Below, one piece after another: positions 49,701-61,500 of a stretch of DNA of 64,000 nt (the stretch's first letter is position 1; the number at the start of each line of letters is the position of its first letter). The stretch is taken from the NCBI GenBank assembly GCA_003996215.1, contig QJPP01007525.1, forward strand, positions 992,001 to 1,056,000. Reading direction: 5' to 3'. A model generated the notes under the pieces. The model searched no databases and was not told the origin of the DNA. It saw only the letters and a list, made by a program, of their open reading frames with translations. A program made the translations under genes and the position numbers. Origin of the DNA: Jaltomata sinuosa (lineage: Eukaryota; Streptophyta; Magnoliopsida; Solanales; Solanaceae).

Positions 49701-52700
49701 AACAAGTCCTACTAACCACAACCGTTGTCTTAATAATACATGTTTATAGGAGCTACAATTCCATCATCATATTAGAAATTTTCATTTTCTCTAGTTAACC
49801 AAATAATTGAGATCCAAGAGCAAAGAAACTAAAAGATCATAAGGCGAAGGGGAAAGGACATGAGATGGTGGCATGAGGCCTGGAAAAAGACATAAAAGTT
49901 GTAAAAAGATTCTCTACATCTTTTCCCTTTTGGTGGTTGTTAAGAACAGGGGAAAGTAAAAACAACTACAACAACTATTATGACTCAATCAGAAACTAGT
50001 TTGGGAAGAGAGGGATAGCGAGATACAATTAAAACTACTGAATAGGCCAAGCAAAAACAAACAACTGCCTTGATAAAGCAGATAATATCGGATTAGGATC
50101 ACCTCTTCGACACAAAGTGTTGAAGGTTCTTTAGCCAGCTCCAATACACCCTTTATTAAAGACCTTAAACCTTTCTCAGGAGAAATAAGGTAAGGTTGGT
50201 AACCATCTGCTTCTAGCACAACCTTCAATCAACATGGAAGGGTCACTTGAGAAAATGAAGAATAAGCAATCATTCATTAAAGATGCACTTGACTGAAGCC
50301 ATGATAGAGTAAGAAATATACCCTCTTCACATTTTTTAACTCAAAGTGTTTATCCATAGGAAGCTGCTTAATCCTATCAGGGAATTTGCCTTCAAAACTT
50401 GCAATTACTTTCCAACCACCGCCCTACAGAATTAGCGTACATGCAGTAAGTATATACCCAAAGAGATTACATTTCTAACCAAAATAACAACTAACATAGC
50501 ACATGGTTCTGTATACAATCAGGGATCCCAATTGCCAGAGGGGCCTCTAGGTTACCATAATAAATAAAAAAACTGAAAGGAAACTTGACAGATGAATTCT
50601 CTTTTGTATAGGTAGTTGAGAAAACTTGATAGATTGAAGAGGCTGCACCACGCACTCAATCTTGACATATTTTGACAGCCTCTTGGTGTGCCATCAAAAA
50701 ATACTTTTGATTGTTCAAAAAAAAAGGTTTCCCACCGACTTGTCCATAAACATATACCAACAAGAAGGTAAAAACTAATAAAGATAGTATTCACATCCAG
50801 TACCACATAGTAGCAATTGATTTTTCAGAGGACAATTCACTTATAAATTGGACAAATTGTTTTGACAGAAACTTCAAGCAACATGTTAGCAATATCATGA
50901 TTATAAACTTTAAAAGAGCCATTAGGCTTTCATACTTTTTCCTACTCCAAGACTCACCTCTCCAGTTGTAAGATGTTCCAGAAACTTATCCTCGAACTCA
51001 CGACAAAGCTCAAGGGCTAAAGCTTTTGTACCTTCAGAACTATTAACCATTTGTTCACCAAACTTTACCAGTTCATCCTTTATTACTTGAGATTTTCCCT
51101 GGAGCCTGCAGGAGTTATAAAGTAAGGACTAAAATGTGTGTACTTACGAGTAGCCAATGAAAAAAAAATAGATAGAAGGGAGAAGATTGAAACTAGAAAC
51201 TCAAATATACAATACGACAATGAGCAACCTGTTGCAACTTTTACATAATTTGTGAAGGCCAAAGAATGGAAAAAAGAAATCACCAATACATGTTGCTTTG
51301 CAAATTAAATTGAGAAAAAACTGAAAAGTTTGTTTCCAACACTAAATTTACCAAATCTAAATCAAGAAAGTGAAATTAAAACAATGGAATAGGCCATCAC
51401 CCTGAGAGGAGATTTGGAAGTCTGACTTTCATTCGATTACGAATCTGTTGAGCAAGGGTCTCCACTAATGATAGCCTACCAAGCTTGCTTTGAGGGGCCT
51501 TTGTTAATATTGATGTAAGACTTTCACTCTCAGCACGCCATGCTGTTTCTAGCGAATTATCATTGCCTACATTTCCTGACTGGGCAGAGGCTATAGAAAC
51601 AGATTGACCAATCAAAGCAACCCATGGGATATCGGATGTGCTTGGTGGTCCCTGGTTTAGCAAAAGCGCATGGATAGCTGCAAGAACTTTTGGATCTGAA
51701 GCTGCTTGATCTACCTTGCTAATAATACCTATAGTTCTTGTACCTGAAGCATTAGCGAAATATGCTTTCAGCGATTGTGAGATATGGATAAGTGAAGAAA
51801 ATTTGTTGCGGAATACACATTTATTTGGAAAATTTTATTTCTTTGAAACTAATAACTGAAGCCTTGATACTACAACTCACTTTCTCCATCATGCTCCTTC
51901 ACAAGTCTAAGTGCTTTATACGAGGAAATTTCTGGTGCTAGAGCAGCAGGAATAACAACTAGTAATATGGCATCACTACGCGCAACATATGTACTCTGTA
52001 AGGAACAAAGAACAGCCTTTAGCTCCTATAAGAAGTGAATTTCATTAATAGAATCCATGATGCACAATCTCGCACTAACCAATGCATCATCAATATGTCC
52101 CTTATCCACTCCAGGTAGATCAACCAACTTCAGTGGAGGAGCTGTACAGCAAGGTAAAACAAATGGCAGTTGAAACAGAAAATTTTACCACAAAAACAAC
52201 AAAGAAAAGTAGAAAACTATCTTCTCATGCAATTTGGACAGAGAAACATCAGTAAAAGCCAATCCAAATTTCTAAGATCCAACATCAAATAAATAAATAA
52301 CATAGAAAAAACAAAAGACAAAATATTTTTTTCCATTACAATTAAGGTGCACTGCAAAACTACCGTGTACTATACCAAAGTTCAACTAAATCAAATAACA
52401 AGTATCAGCAGAAGAATCCTAGGATTGAAAAGTCCAATAGGAAAAATAATGCCAACCTATAATGGAGTTAGTATCTTTCTTAGTGTAGAATACTACTCCC
52501 TAGATTAACACGGCGAAAACAAAGTGAAAACAGCCATACCACTTCCAAAGTAGACATACCTGTACTAGTTCGAAGCTTCAAATATATCTCGTCTCGACTC
52601 TTGTTTGAGATCTTGCTTAGTCTATCCTGTAAAGAATGGCGAAGAGCACCTTTTGTTGGGCCAAAGAGTGAACAAGTATGATCAGAGTATGACCTATTTA

Positions 52701-53836
52701 TAAGCCTTTAGTGAAAATAGATTCATAGAGAAATGTACTACAATATGTACAGAGGATATTGCAGCTTGGGAAAGGGCCTCACTTGCAGAGACTTGTTGGG
52801 ATTTACTGTCAATCTGCAACATAATTGACTTGCTGCTTAGGGAACTATCCTTTTTAAGGTCAATGCATATAGGAGCACGAGTAGCACCTCCTTCACCAGT
52901 TGGCTGGCCAAATCAAGGTAAAAAAAAAAATGGAAGCATGAACAGAGAGTTGCAGCAATATATATCATCATATGAATCTATTTGTAGAAATTATCAGTTA
53001 AAAAAGAAATTTTAAGTAGAAGAAACTAACCAAAGCAGGATGTCCTATAAGACTGTTCAATACAGCTGATTTACCGGCACCCTAAGAAATTGATAAAGAT
53101 TAGATATATATATAAACCACACAGTAACACGGACTGAATGAAGAATTAAACTGAAGATTCTTTTCACAATATTGAGAACGATTTGGCAATATTGCTATAA
53201 ATATTTGTTTCGTATACAAAATTCAAACTCAGTTTGGAACCTAAATAGAGTGGGGAAAATGTGAACAATTAAAGCCATTTTTAAATAACTCTGTATGACT
53301 GTGACCTTGTTTTTTAAAAAAAAAAATATCTCCATGCATCAGTGTTTATCTATGTTAAACTTAACAACAAGAGTACAAGAGTAACCAAAGTTGAAAGGAA
53401 CAAAGGCTAACAAATTTATTGGATAATCATACGCTTGTTATTGTCAGCTAACTATTCATCTGCTGATTCCATGAGCAGGTGAGTGCAAATACTATAAACC
53501 ACATATAGGATGTCTCCATACCGAAGTATGCAAAAAAAGACAAAAAAAACGCATATTTGCATCAGGTTGATAAATACATACATTTATAGAAAAATATGTA
53601 TGTAATACTTCCAACACGATGTGGCATTGCATCTACATAACATAGATCAGAGAATATACAGAAGCAATCCGGTAATGGCACAGGAAACTCACAGTATTGC
53701 CAAGCGCCACTACATTGAGAAACGTTGAAGGCCGTTTCGACGATGCCGCAGCGTCATCTACATCCTCATCGGCTAACAAAGCAGCGGCTTGCCTCATCGC
53801 GTCACCGAGCTGCTCCAATTCCTCGATCGCCTCCAT
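37754..53836 (-). CDS. DRP2: Dynamin-related protein 2 (PH-domain dynamin)
   Basis: A large GTPase that pinches clathrin-coated vesicles at the plasma membrane, cell plate and trans-Golgi. Exons: 53836-53693, 53081-53031, 52903-52783, 52649-52560, 52141-52080, 51995-51881, 51743-51401, 51105-50958, 50423-50322, 50222-50103, 47801-47718, 47637-47510, 46703-46619, 45929-45791, 43000-42924, 41772-41716, 40274-40127, 40038-39887, 39558-39445, 39367-39300, 39025-38853, 37908-37754. All phases agree; total 891 residues. GTPase motifs: GNTGAGKS (46-53), switch T73 in GGATRAPI, DLPG (143-146), SKVD (203-206). PH domain ~570-710 (GFLLKKSDKKSGWSKRW, LGYTKKQEERHFHG). GED ~730-825 (PEEELRWMAQEVRGYVEAV). 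The proline-rich tail is short (RTPSRLPPAPPGSRS) next to Arabidopsis DRP2A/B. Confidence 0.95.
42382..42514 (+). mobile_element. TS-type SINE 3' half with 17-bp target duplication
   Basis: The body 42399-42497 contains ggtaaggtctgcgtacaatc and ccccagaccccacttgtggg and ends in TTG repeats, the hallmark of the TS SINE family. tagagaaattggaaaga flanks it at 42382-42398 and 42498-42514. It is 5' truncated. It is inserted in a DRP2 intron, opposite to the gene. Confidence 0.85.
43230..44800 (+). mobile_element. Possible decayed LTR-retrotransposon segment
   Basis: The long DRP2 intron (43001-45790) holds an AT-rich LTR-like stretch ending ttcttttcacgcgatatcaaagcc, which resembles a copia LTR plus a primer-binding site variant. 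A leader rich in cca/aca repeats follows. No gag or pol frame is intact and no second LTR was identified, so this is a weak call. Confidence 0.25.
46015..46524 (+). mobile_element. LINE 3' fragment (RT zinc-binding region) with poly(A)
   Basis: A translated stretch reads as the plant LINE zinc-binding tail: RCFMCQQNFENNRHLLLHY, then WNMF, then CVWNERNRRCFD. The frame has a stop in the middle. An A-run at 46514-46524 marks the 3' end. It lies in the DRP2 intron 45930-46618, antisense to the gene. Confidence 0.7.
47803..48432 (+). repeat. Tandem imperfect repeats next to DRP2 exon 11
   Basis: A unit beginning taccaaaatttctaaagcgg at 47803 recurs at 48010 (period about 207 bp). Part of it (tgagagtattgccaaaggcc onward) recurs a third time at about 48284-48432. 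The first unit abuts exon 11, so the acceptor context (ttttggtag on the sense strand) is duplicated too. Confidence 0.8.
48465..49655. mobile_element. PIF/Harbinger-type non-autonomous transposon, 1185 bp
   Basis: The element is 48468-49652, flanked by TTA on both sides (48465-48467, 49653-49655). The ends are GGGTCTGTTTGGAAAGCCAC and, inverted, GGGCCTGTTTGGAAAGCCAC. The subterminal regions carry many aattacc/ggtaatt motifs in both orientations. The core is extremely AT-rich with an (AT)n run near 48714-48739, and no transposase frame exists. It is in the DRP2 intron between exons 10 and 11. Confidence 0.88.
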
Positions 53837-55520
53837 TGATCCGCTTCACCACCAAATCAAACAATCTCCGAAAACCAAAAACTACACCGTTTTTTCACCA
53901 ACAACAATCAGATCACTCGTACATTAATATTACATGCATTAATTATAAGATTAATTCTATCGCGCCTTCACTGAAATTGAACGGAACAATGCAAGTTGCA
54001 AATTGCGAACAAACTAGTAGAGAGCTGGTTGATGGAAATTGGCGTTGGTGAAAATGGAGGTTGACGGCGAAGAAGGGATAACAGTTGTTGGAGATTTAAC
54101 AGATACCGAAAATGGCGATAATGGAAATGCTTTTTCTGATTTGGTTTTGGTATTAGGTTTTATTATTATTTTTTTTCCCTTAGAATTTTGATCGTTGGAA
54201 TGTCATCTCGGCAGTTACTACAAATTAGATATCAACCGACTAATATGCGCCTCTACGTAAGGGGAACACTGCATTATTTATTTTTATTTGATATATTAAA
54301 ATCAGGGGGAAATTTGCATTTTTAGTCCCTTAAATTGAATATCTTTAACTTTATTTTTTTATTCTTTCATTTGTGAATTTTTTAGCATTACGTCATCTAA
54401 TTATATAGTATATGTATGCCGTAAAATACGTACATTTATAAATATAAAAATAAATGTATACATTTACACTTTCTATAATTTTATCACTAGCAATCACATC
54501 GTGTGTTAATATCCATGTTACTTTTAGATTCATCAAACATAACTTTGTGCATTCAGTTTTTCATAGAAATTCATCATTATTGGATGAACGTCATCTAATT
54601 ATCCATGTATTTTGTAAAATATGTACACTTTACTTTATTAAAATGCTTATTTTTCTTATGAATATTATCACCTTGAGGTAGAAGATCGCTAAAATGAAGC
54701 TCAAAAAAGTTAACACTTCTTGTTTGATTTTATTGAATTTTGTTTTTTTATTTGTGATGTACTACTAGATAAGTGATCCAGTAACTCTTATTGATATGAT
54801 TAATAATCCAAATAAAATCCTACACCATCTATCTCAAATTATCTGTTGTGTTACTCATTTACATGCCCTCTAAGAAAACGTTAATTTAAGAAAAATTTGA
54901 CTATTATTTACTTTCATTTATGTCTTAAGATATAATCTATCTTCATTAAATATTTACTTTATTGAGGTGTTTGTAGTCTTCAAGAACAATTACTACTAGG
55001 CATAAAATGAAAAACAATAATTAATTTTGTCTTGAACTTCTAAAATGATAAATATAACTTGAAACAACTATTTTTTAAATATTATGATAGATAATTTGAG
55101 ACGAAAGAGAAAAGGACCCCTTAATCTTTTATATCAAAAATCACAAAAGAAAATGTCATTAGTTACCTGCAAAACATACAACATAACTCGACAGGTTATA
55201 TTCTTTGATCATTTCCAACAAATTTTCACAATTTTATCCTCTAACGAATTAATTTAATGAAATTAACAATTATGGTATCTATCTTAGCACATTTCTGTTG
55301 ATTAACAATTCGATAAATTATAAATATGTATTAAAAAAAATGTAGTTGATTCATGTGCTGTTAAGAACATCTTTCTTCTATTTATTTGACAATGAAAATT
55401 TAGGAAGATTGTACAGAGCTCAATGGTGGAGTGTGCATAAAACACAACACTTCTCGAAATAAAACAATGGTTGGCCATTGCCAAGTTGAACTGTTGAAAG
55501 AGTTAGCTTCTTTCTCCTGT
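53837..55520. other. Intergenic spacer with DRP2 promoter
   Basis: Between the DRP2 start codon and the CLC stop codon, both genes on the minus strand. It should hold the DRP2 promoter and 5' UTR and the CLC 3' UTR. A degraded Stowaway-type MITE is visible at about 54825-55108. No gene was recognised. Confidence 0.65.
54825..55108. mobile_element. Degraded Stowaway-like MITE
   Basis: The left end accatctatctcaaattatc and the inverted right end ctttcgtctcaaattatcta are similar. The AT-rich interior of about 280 bp lacks reading frames. No clean TA duplication was assigned. Confidence 0.5.
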
Positions 55521-58500
55521 TTACTTGTGATGGACCAAATGTGGATACAGTCCCTTTATATGCTCTGGCATGAAGTCATGCCTTGTCAAGATTCCAACAA
55601 TTGGACTCCTCTGCAAAATTTAAAAGAACAAAATCTTGAGAAACTAGTATTACAAGAACAATAACAATAATAACATACTCAGTGTGATCCGACAAGTGGG
55701 GTCCGGAGAGCATAGAGTATACGCAGACCTTATCCCTACCTTGTGAGATAGAGAGGTTGTTTCCGATAGTATTGTAGAGTTGGATGCAGAAACAAACATC
55801 AGAAAGATCAAATTATATGTCAAGACATTCATATGGTGATTTTGTTATGTCATGCAAGTCTCTCATTTTTTCTGGATTTAATGACAGCGTTAAGAATTTT
55901 AACCAGTTGTATCAGGTAACTTGTCTTATTTATTCAGACAATTACGAGTAATTATCGTGAAGGGAGAAGATAGACTTACCCTGGTAGTCTTTGGGACAAC
56001 ACACAAGTGTCTGAGACCGAGTTGTCGGAAAAGGATTGCAGCTTTGGCCAGAGACATGGTTTCCACTACTGTGTATGGAGATGTATTTGTGATAGGATGG
56101 AGATCAACATACATTTCCATCTCCTCAGCGGTGAAGGACAAATCCTCAAACTTAAGCCCCTTCCCTGATCCTGGCTTCGCGAAATCAAATGCATGAAAAC
56201 TCCTCAAAATACTGGAGCCGCTCAGTACACTTAGTTTCGTGAATGTTTTCCCTTTGAGCAAAACAAGTAAATGTGACCTTAGAACAAGTCCACAGAACTC
56301 TGTCGCGTCTGAGAACGGCGGTGCATCAATCACGGGAAACCCATTGTGTCTAGTAAACTTCAACGCGTGTACTATGTTCCCTACCTTCTCAACACCTGAA
56401 AATGTTACTAAAGGCCCAGAACAAACGTCTCCTGAGACCAATTGCCTCATGTATGGCTCGGCATGTTCTTCCAAGTAAGGCAAGCCTTTCATTTTCACAA
56501 TCTGGTCGTAGACACCCTTGTTAAAACTATCGGCCACAGTTTTTGATAGAAGGAGAACAAGCATCACCAACGGAAGCATTAGCAGATTATTGGTGAGCTC
56601 AAGTAGAATTACACAGAGTGATACTGTCATCCTCATAGTACCACCAAGGAAGGAGGCAGCTCCAAGGAGAGCAAACAGGCCATTATTTAGATTAGAGACC
56701 GAACCCAAGACAGTCCCAACAAAACGTCCATATGAGGCTCCAGCAAGTATGACAGGAATGAACAGCCCAGAGGGAATAGCAATTCCATAGGTAATAATGC
56801 CAAGGCAATATACCCCAGCGAAGAAGACAAAAAGTGTAGAAAGGTGGAATTCGCTTGAATTTTCTGCACTAAACAAATTGCGGATGGCGTCATCATTGGT
56901 ATTCATAAACAGGGAGGCCAGATCATTGTAATGCCCTGCTGGACACTGGAAATTCTTATAGCTTCCAGAGCGACCAACAGTAGGGCATTTTTCCTCCAAG
57001 CCTACAGGGCATGGTGTGCAACTTGCAAACCATGGAAGACCATACGAGCAAAGAGAACTCAGGATTGAAATGGTCATTACGAGCATGACTTTGAAAGCAG
57101 GACCTCTCCTGCAATCCATTGCAAAATATTAGCTAAATGAAAAAAGTCAAACGCAGCAGCCAAAGCTCAAGCACAAAGAACATTCAAATTCTTACATTCC
57201 ATATTGGAAAATGAAAAGCAAACATGAGAAAGCCAAACTCATGCACCCAAGAAGATTCGAATAATAGAACTAAAATTGATAAAACCAGTGTTAAAAGTGA
57301 TACCATATATAAAATATAAAGGTAAGACATAAATAAAGGATATCTTTGACAAGCATCAAATAACTTGGGAAAGGAAGAACATTAAGAAATAGGTTTTGAT
57401 AGAAAATAGCAAAGGACCCATTTAAAGTTAGCTTTTTAAAACTAATGGACCTAGTGATTAGCTATGGGGTTCTATCGAACCTAGTAGCTTTGGCTCAGAC
57501 CCCGTATGTGTTAAAATATGGACTAAATTAGTACTTATAAGAAATAGATTTTGTGCCCAGTAATATCAAATGGACTGTGATAGAATTCCAAACTCAAACT
57601 CATAAAGTTGAAATCCTGGATCCGCCTTTGTACCCACCATAACCCACGTTATGGAACAGTTGGATTTATCTGCTCCAAATCCCACCTTGAAAAGAAAGGA
57701 ACAAAAGGGGGAAAAAAACAGCAGCATAAAAAAAGAAGCGCAAGACATGCTTCAGGAGAACTTCGCATACTTCTTAGAATTGCAGTTAATTTCCTAAGAT
57801 TAGGACATGCACACTCATAAGTTGCTTAGTAATAACTAGTAACATGAGTTAAGGAGAGGTAACTAAACATATTGCGCCAGCAGAACTAAGAGACTTACTC
57901 ATTAATGATGCTGTAAGTCCGGAGGACCTTGTCCACAAGATAATTATAAAGGCTTCCCAAAAGGCCTCCAAGAACTCCAATTGATAATACTGCCAGTACA
58001 TCTACAGTGTTATAATTAGGAACTCCTGAATTCACATCAAACATTATCAAACCTCCTTGACCAAATAGTCCACATTTCCCACTCCGACAGAATTGAATGC
58101 AAGATCTGAGCACCATCGCTACTATAGCAGTCGTGAAAAAAGTCCTCCAAAGTAGAGCACTTCGCCACCTAAAACAGGAAATAGAGTGGTTGAATATTTA
58201 AGACTGCAGGCCTTCTTATAATGATTACAAGCCAGTAAGCAACAAGAAAAGAACTGGAGAATGATAGCAACTTCAAATGAATTACTGGTATGTTTTCCTT
58301 AGAAGGTTCACGAAAACCACAGAACCACATGATGTTGAACCTTTTGACACTCTTGAGGACACATCGCATCTACCGCTTTACAACATTCGCCAATCTAAGT
58401 TTTCTATTCATCTAAATCAAACAAGTCTAATGGGTGGGTCCATATAGTTACAAACAATACCAACGATACTTAAGTTCAAACCCTATTGATACAGTAACTC

Positions 58501-61500
58501 CCATTCTCCCTGAGTGATTGACAGAGAGATATTAAATTCAAATAATTGCCAGCAAAACCCCTCCAAAGCAGAATTTGATACTTCTCAAATTCTACATGTA
58601 AGATCGCCTTCCAGAAACCAAGAGAGATGGAGAGAGTTCTTAAGCATTGCCAACAGAAGGGTATCAACAGTTCGAAGTAATATACAGAACCATATGATGT
58701 TGGATCTTTGACAACCTTGTGGACATAGCACATCTAACATTCATCAATCTAAGTTTTCTCATCTAAATCAAACAATGACAATATCTTTGGGAATGGGGTG
58801 AAGTCCGTAGTTGCAAACTATACCTGCAAACCTTAAGTTCACAGCTTATGATGCAGTAACTCCCACTCTCCGTGAGTGAGTTGAGAGACAATAAATTCAG
58901 ATTATTCACAGTGAAACCCCTTCTATTCAGGATTTAATAGTTCAAAATCTCTAACATGTCAAATGCCTTCCTGAAACCACGGGACAAGGAGAGAAGTTCT
59001 TCTCCAGCATTGTTCATCGAATGGCATCAATCGTCTGAATTAATATGCAGAGATGAAAAACTGAGAGAAGTTGTAATTTACAGTCAGACTGCAATTGAGC
59101 ATGCATTCACCAAAACACGTGTTAGGAATACCATTCACATGTCAGCCCATAGCACTACACAGAAGGGCTTCAATTGTCTAAATTAATATGCAGGTTGAAA
59201 ACTGAAAAAGGTTCTGATTTACAGTTGCTCTGCAATTGAGCATTCATTCACCAAAACACGTGTTAGGAATACCTTCACATATCAACCCATAGAACTACAC
59301 AGTTGTTCTTCCTACTCAATTTACCAATTCGTAGATCATCCATTTAATACAAGAAGGAATTTTTTCACTTTAACCTCATTAAGAATCAAATACAGAGAGA
59401 GAGAGAGGAGGGGTGGGGGATGGAGGGAGGAAGGGAGGGAAACAGACCATGAAGCTACTTCTTCAAGAGCAAAAAGAACACCACCAACTGGGGCTCGGAA
59501 AGCGGCTGCAACACCAGCTGCAGCACCACAAGTGATCAAATCTCTGCGGTCGCGGTCATTTTTGAAATACTTCAGCCACTTCCACGTCAGATGATATTTG
59601 CGGGAGCCGCCCTGCCCAAGTAAGTTTGCTATGCAAGCGCCAGTATGGACCATGGGACCTTCCTTGCCAACAACAAATCCAGCAGAAACACCCAAAGCAG
59701 AACCAATTATCTGCCAGGTGTAAAATACATATGAATCAGTGTTTCCAGGAACGCCTTTCAGCAAATGAGAATACCAAATGCTAAATTACAGGTTTAAAGA
59801 CTTCCCAACCACAGAAAGCAGAAGTATCATTTGAGTTCTCCTAGAGGAATGACAGTTGGTTTTATACACAGCAAAGGTATTAAGCATCCACCTCTAAAAA
59901 AAATTTATTCTTGTAATTTCAGTTTCAAAAAAAAATACTGCAGACAGAGAATCCAAACAGAAGGATGAACAAACACAAGCATGGACAGATTATAAATTCA
60001 ACGGAACAGTTTGATTAATGAATAAAAAACAAGTCATATAACTGAGTCAATCAAGTTTCCTCTTCAGAAATTCATTCTATCATTACTTCTTTGATGTCGT
60101 GGTAAAGCAAAACAACACAGACTAGACTGGAGTGTAGCATACGAAATATGCATGCTTATAGACTATAGAGTGTTAAAATATAATACTCAAACATATACTT
60201 CTATGAATGATGAATAAACAATTAAATGGAGGCCCTTTATTGTATGACAAGAGATTCTGAGTCTTATAGCTAGGAAAGGTTTTCTAGTTACAACCATTTG
60301 CACACTCAGCCCATGTTTATACAGCAGCTCATTTTTTATTCCCCGTAGTATCTGCCCCATCCCTTCCTGTATATCAGCCACGCTCTCCACCTTCTGCCAT
60401 CACAGCCCTCCGTTCGCTCCTACATACCCTGCACAATTAACTTCTTTCTGGTCCCTGCTTTTTCAGCCCAGAGCCTCACCACCACAAGCCTCTGGCCCAG
60501 CCACCTCATTTCCTTTAGCTACATCAATGTTTTTCTTTTAAGTTTTTCATTTTTTTTATTAAACGATATAAACTAACTGTATCTGTAACAACAGTTACGT
60601 TTGTTCCATAATTTTAGAAGAGTTATATTAGAGAATAGCCAACCATGCGGACATTTGCTTTATTAAATGTCATAAACACTATGGAGCAAGTTCATAAATG
60701 TATATCCTAATCCATATCTCTTTTTCTTAATCAAGATGGACCGGCATGCTTCAAATACTTTTCATGGAAGAGTACAACAATTTCCACTATCTCCCAACAT
60801 TTTACATTCATATCATCGGTAAGTTGAAGAACTTTTTTCCTTCCTCTTTGTTCTCTTTTATGGTAAGGTGCATGTAAACTTCAATCAACCAACTGGGCTT
60901 CAATCTCAAACTAGTTTTGGTCGGCTATACAATTCCTCAATCTATTCCATTCTACATGCTAATCTCATTCCTATACTAAATTATTTGACTTCTAATGCAA
61001 ATTAGGACATATAAATTACACTTATCCCTATACGAGAACACACGTCTTTAACCAAAATAATGACAAACACTGGACCTAAGCTCTCTTCTGAGCTAAATTC
61101 GCATTTATTCCGAAGAGATATTAGGTTTCTCAAACAATTTCTTTCTACGTAATATTAGGTTTATCTCGTCTTTCTTTTACCACATTTAATCACCATAAAG
61201 TTGCATTTTTTTAATGATGCACCATAGTGTTACACTAACGCACTTGTGCACAAGGGCGCTACATGGAACATAACTAATCCATCTCCAGTGATTCGTATTG
61301 TATCCTCTATGTATACTACTTCCACCCTCTATCAGATGTGATCACTTTTAATCTAATTTAATTCGTGTAACCACATCCATTTTAACATCTGCATTTCTCT
61401 TCATCAAAAAGAAAATAAAAACATCTGGACTTTTACGATGCTCATTTTGAGGACACATTCGGTCTAGAGGTACAACATTTACTCTCAACACTGTTTGTTT

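Noticed and set aside
55926..56790. Plus-strand open frames opposite the large CLC exon
   Set aside because: They are antisense shadows of a strongly conserved coding exon.
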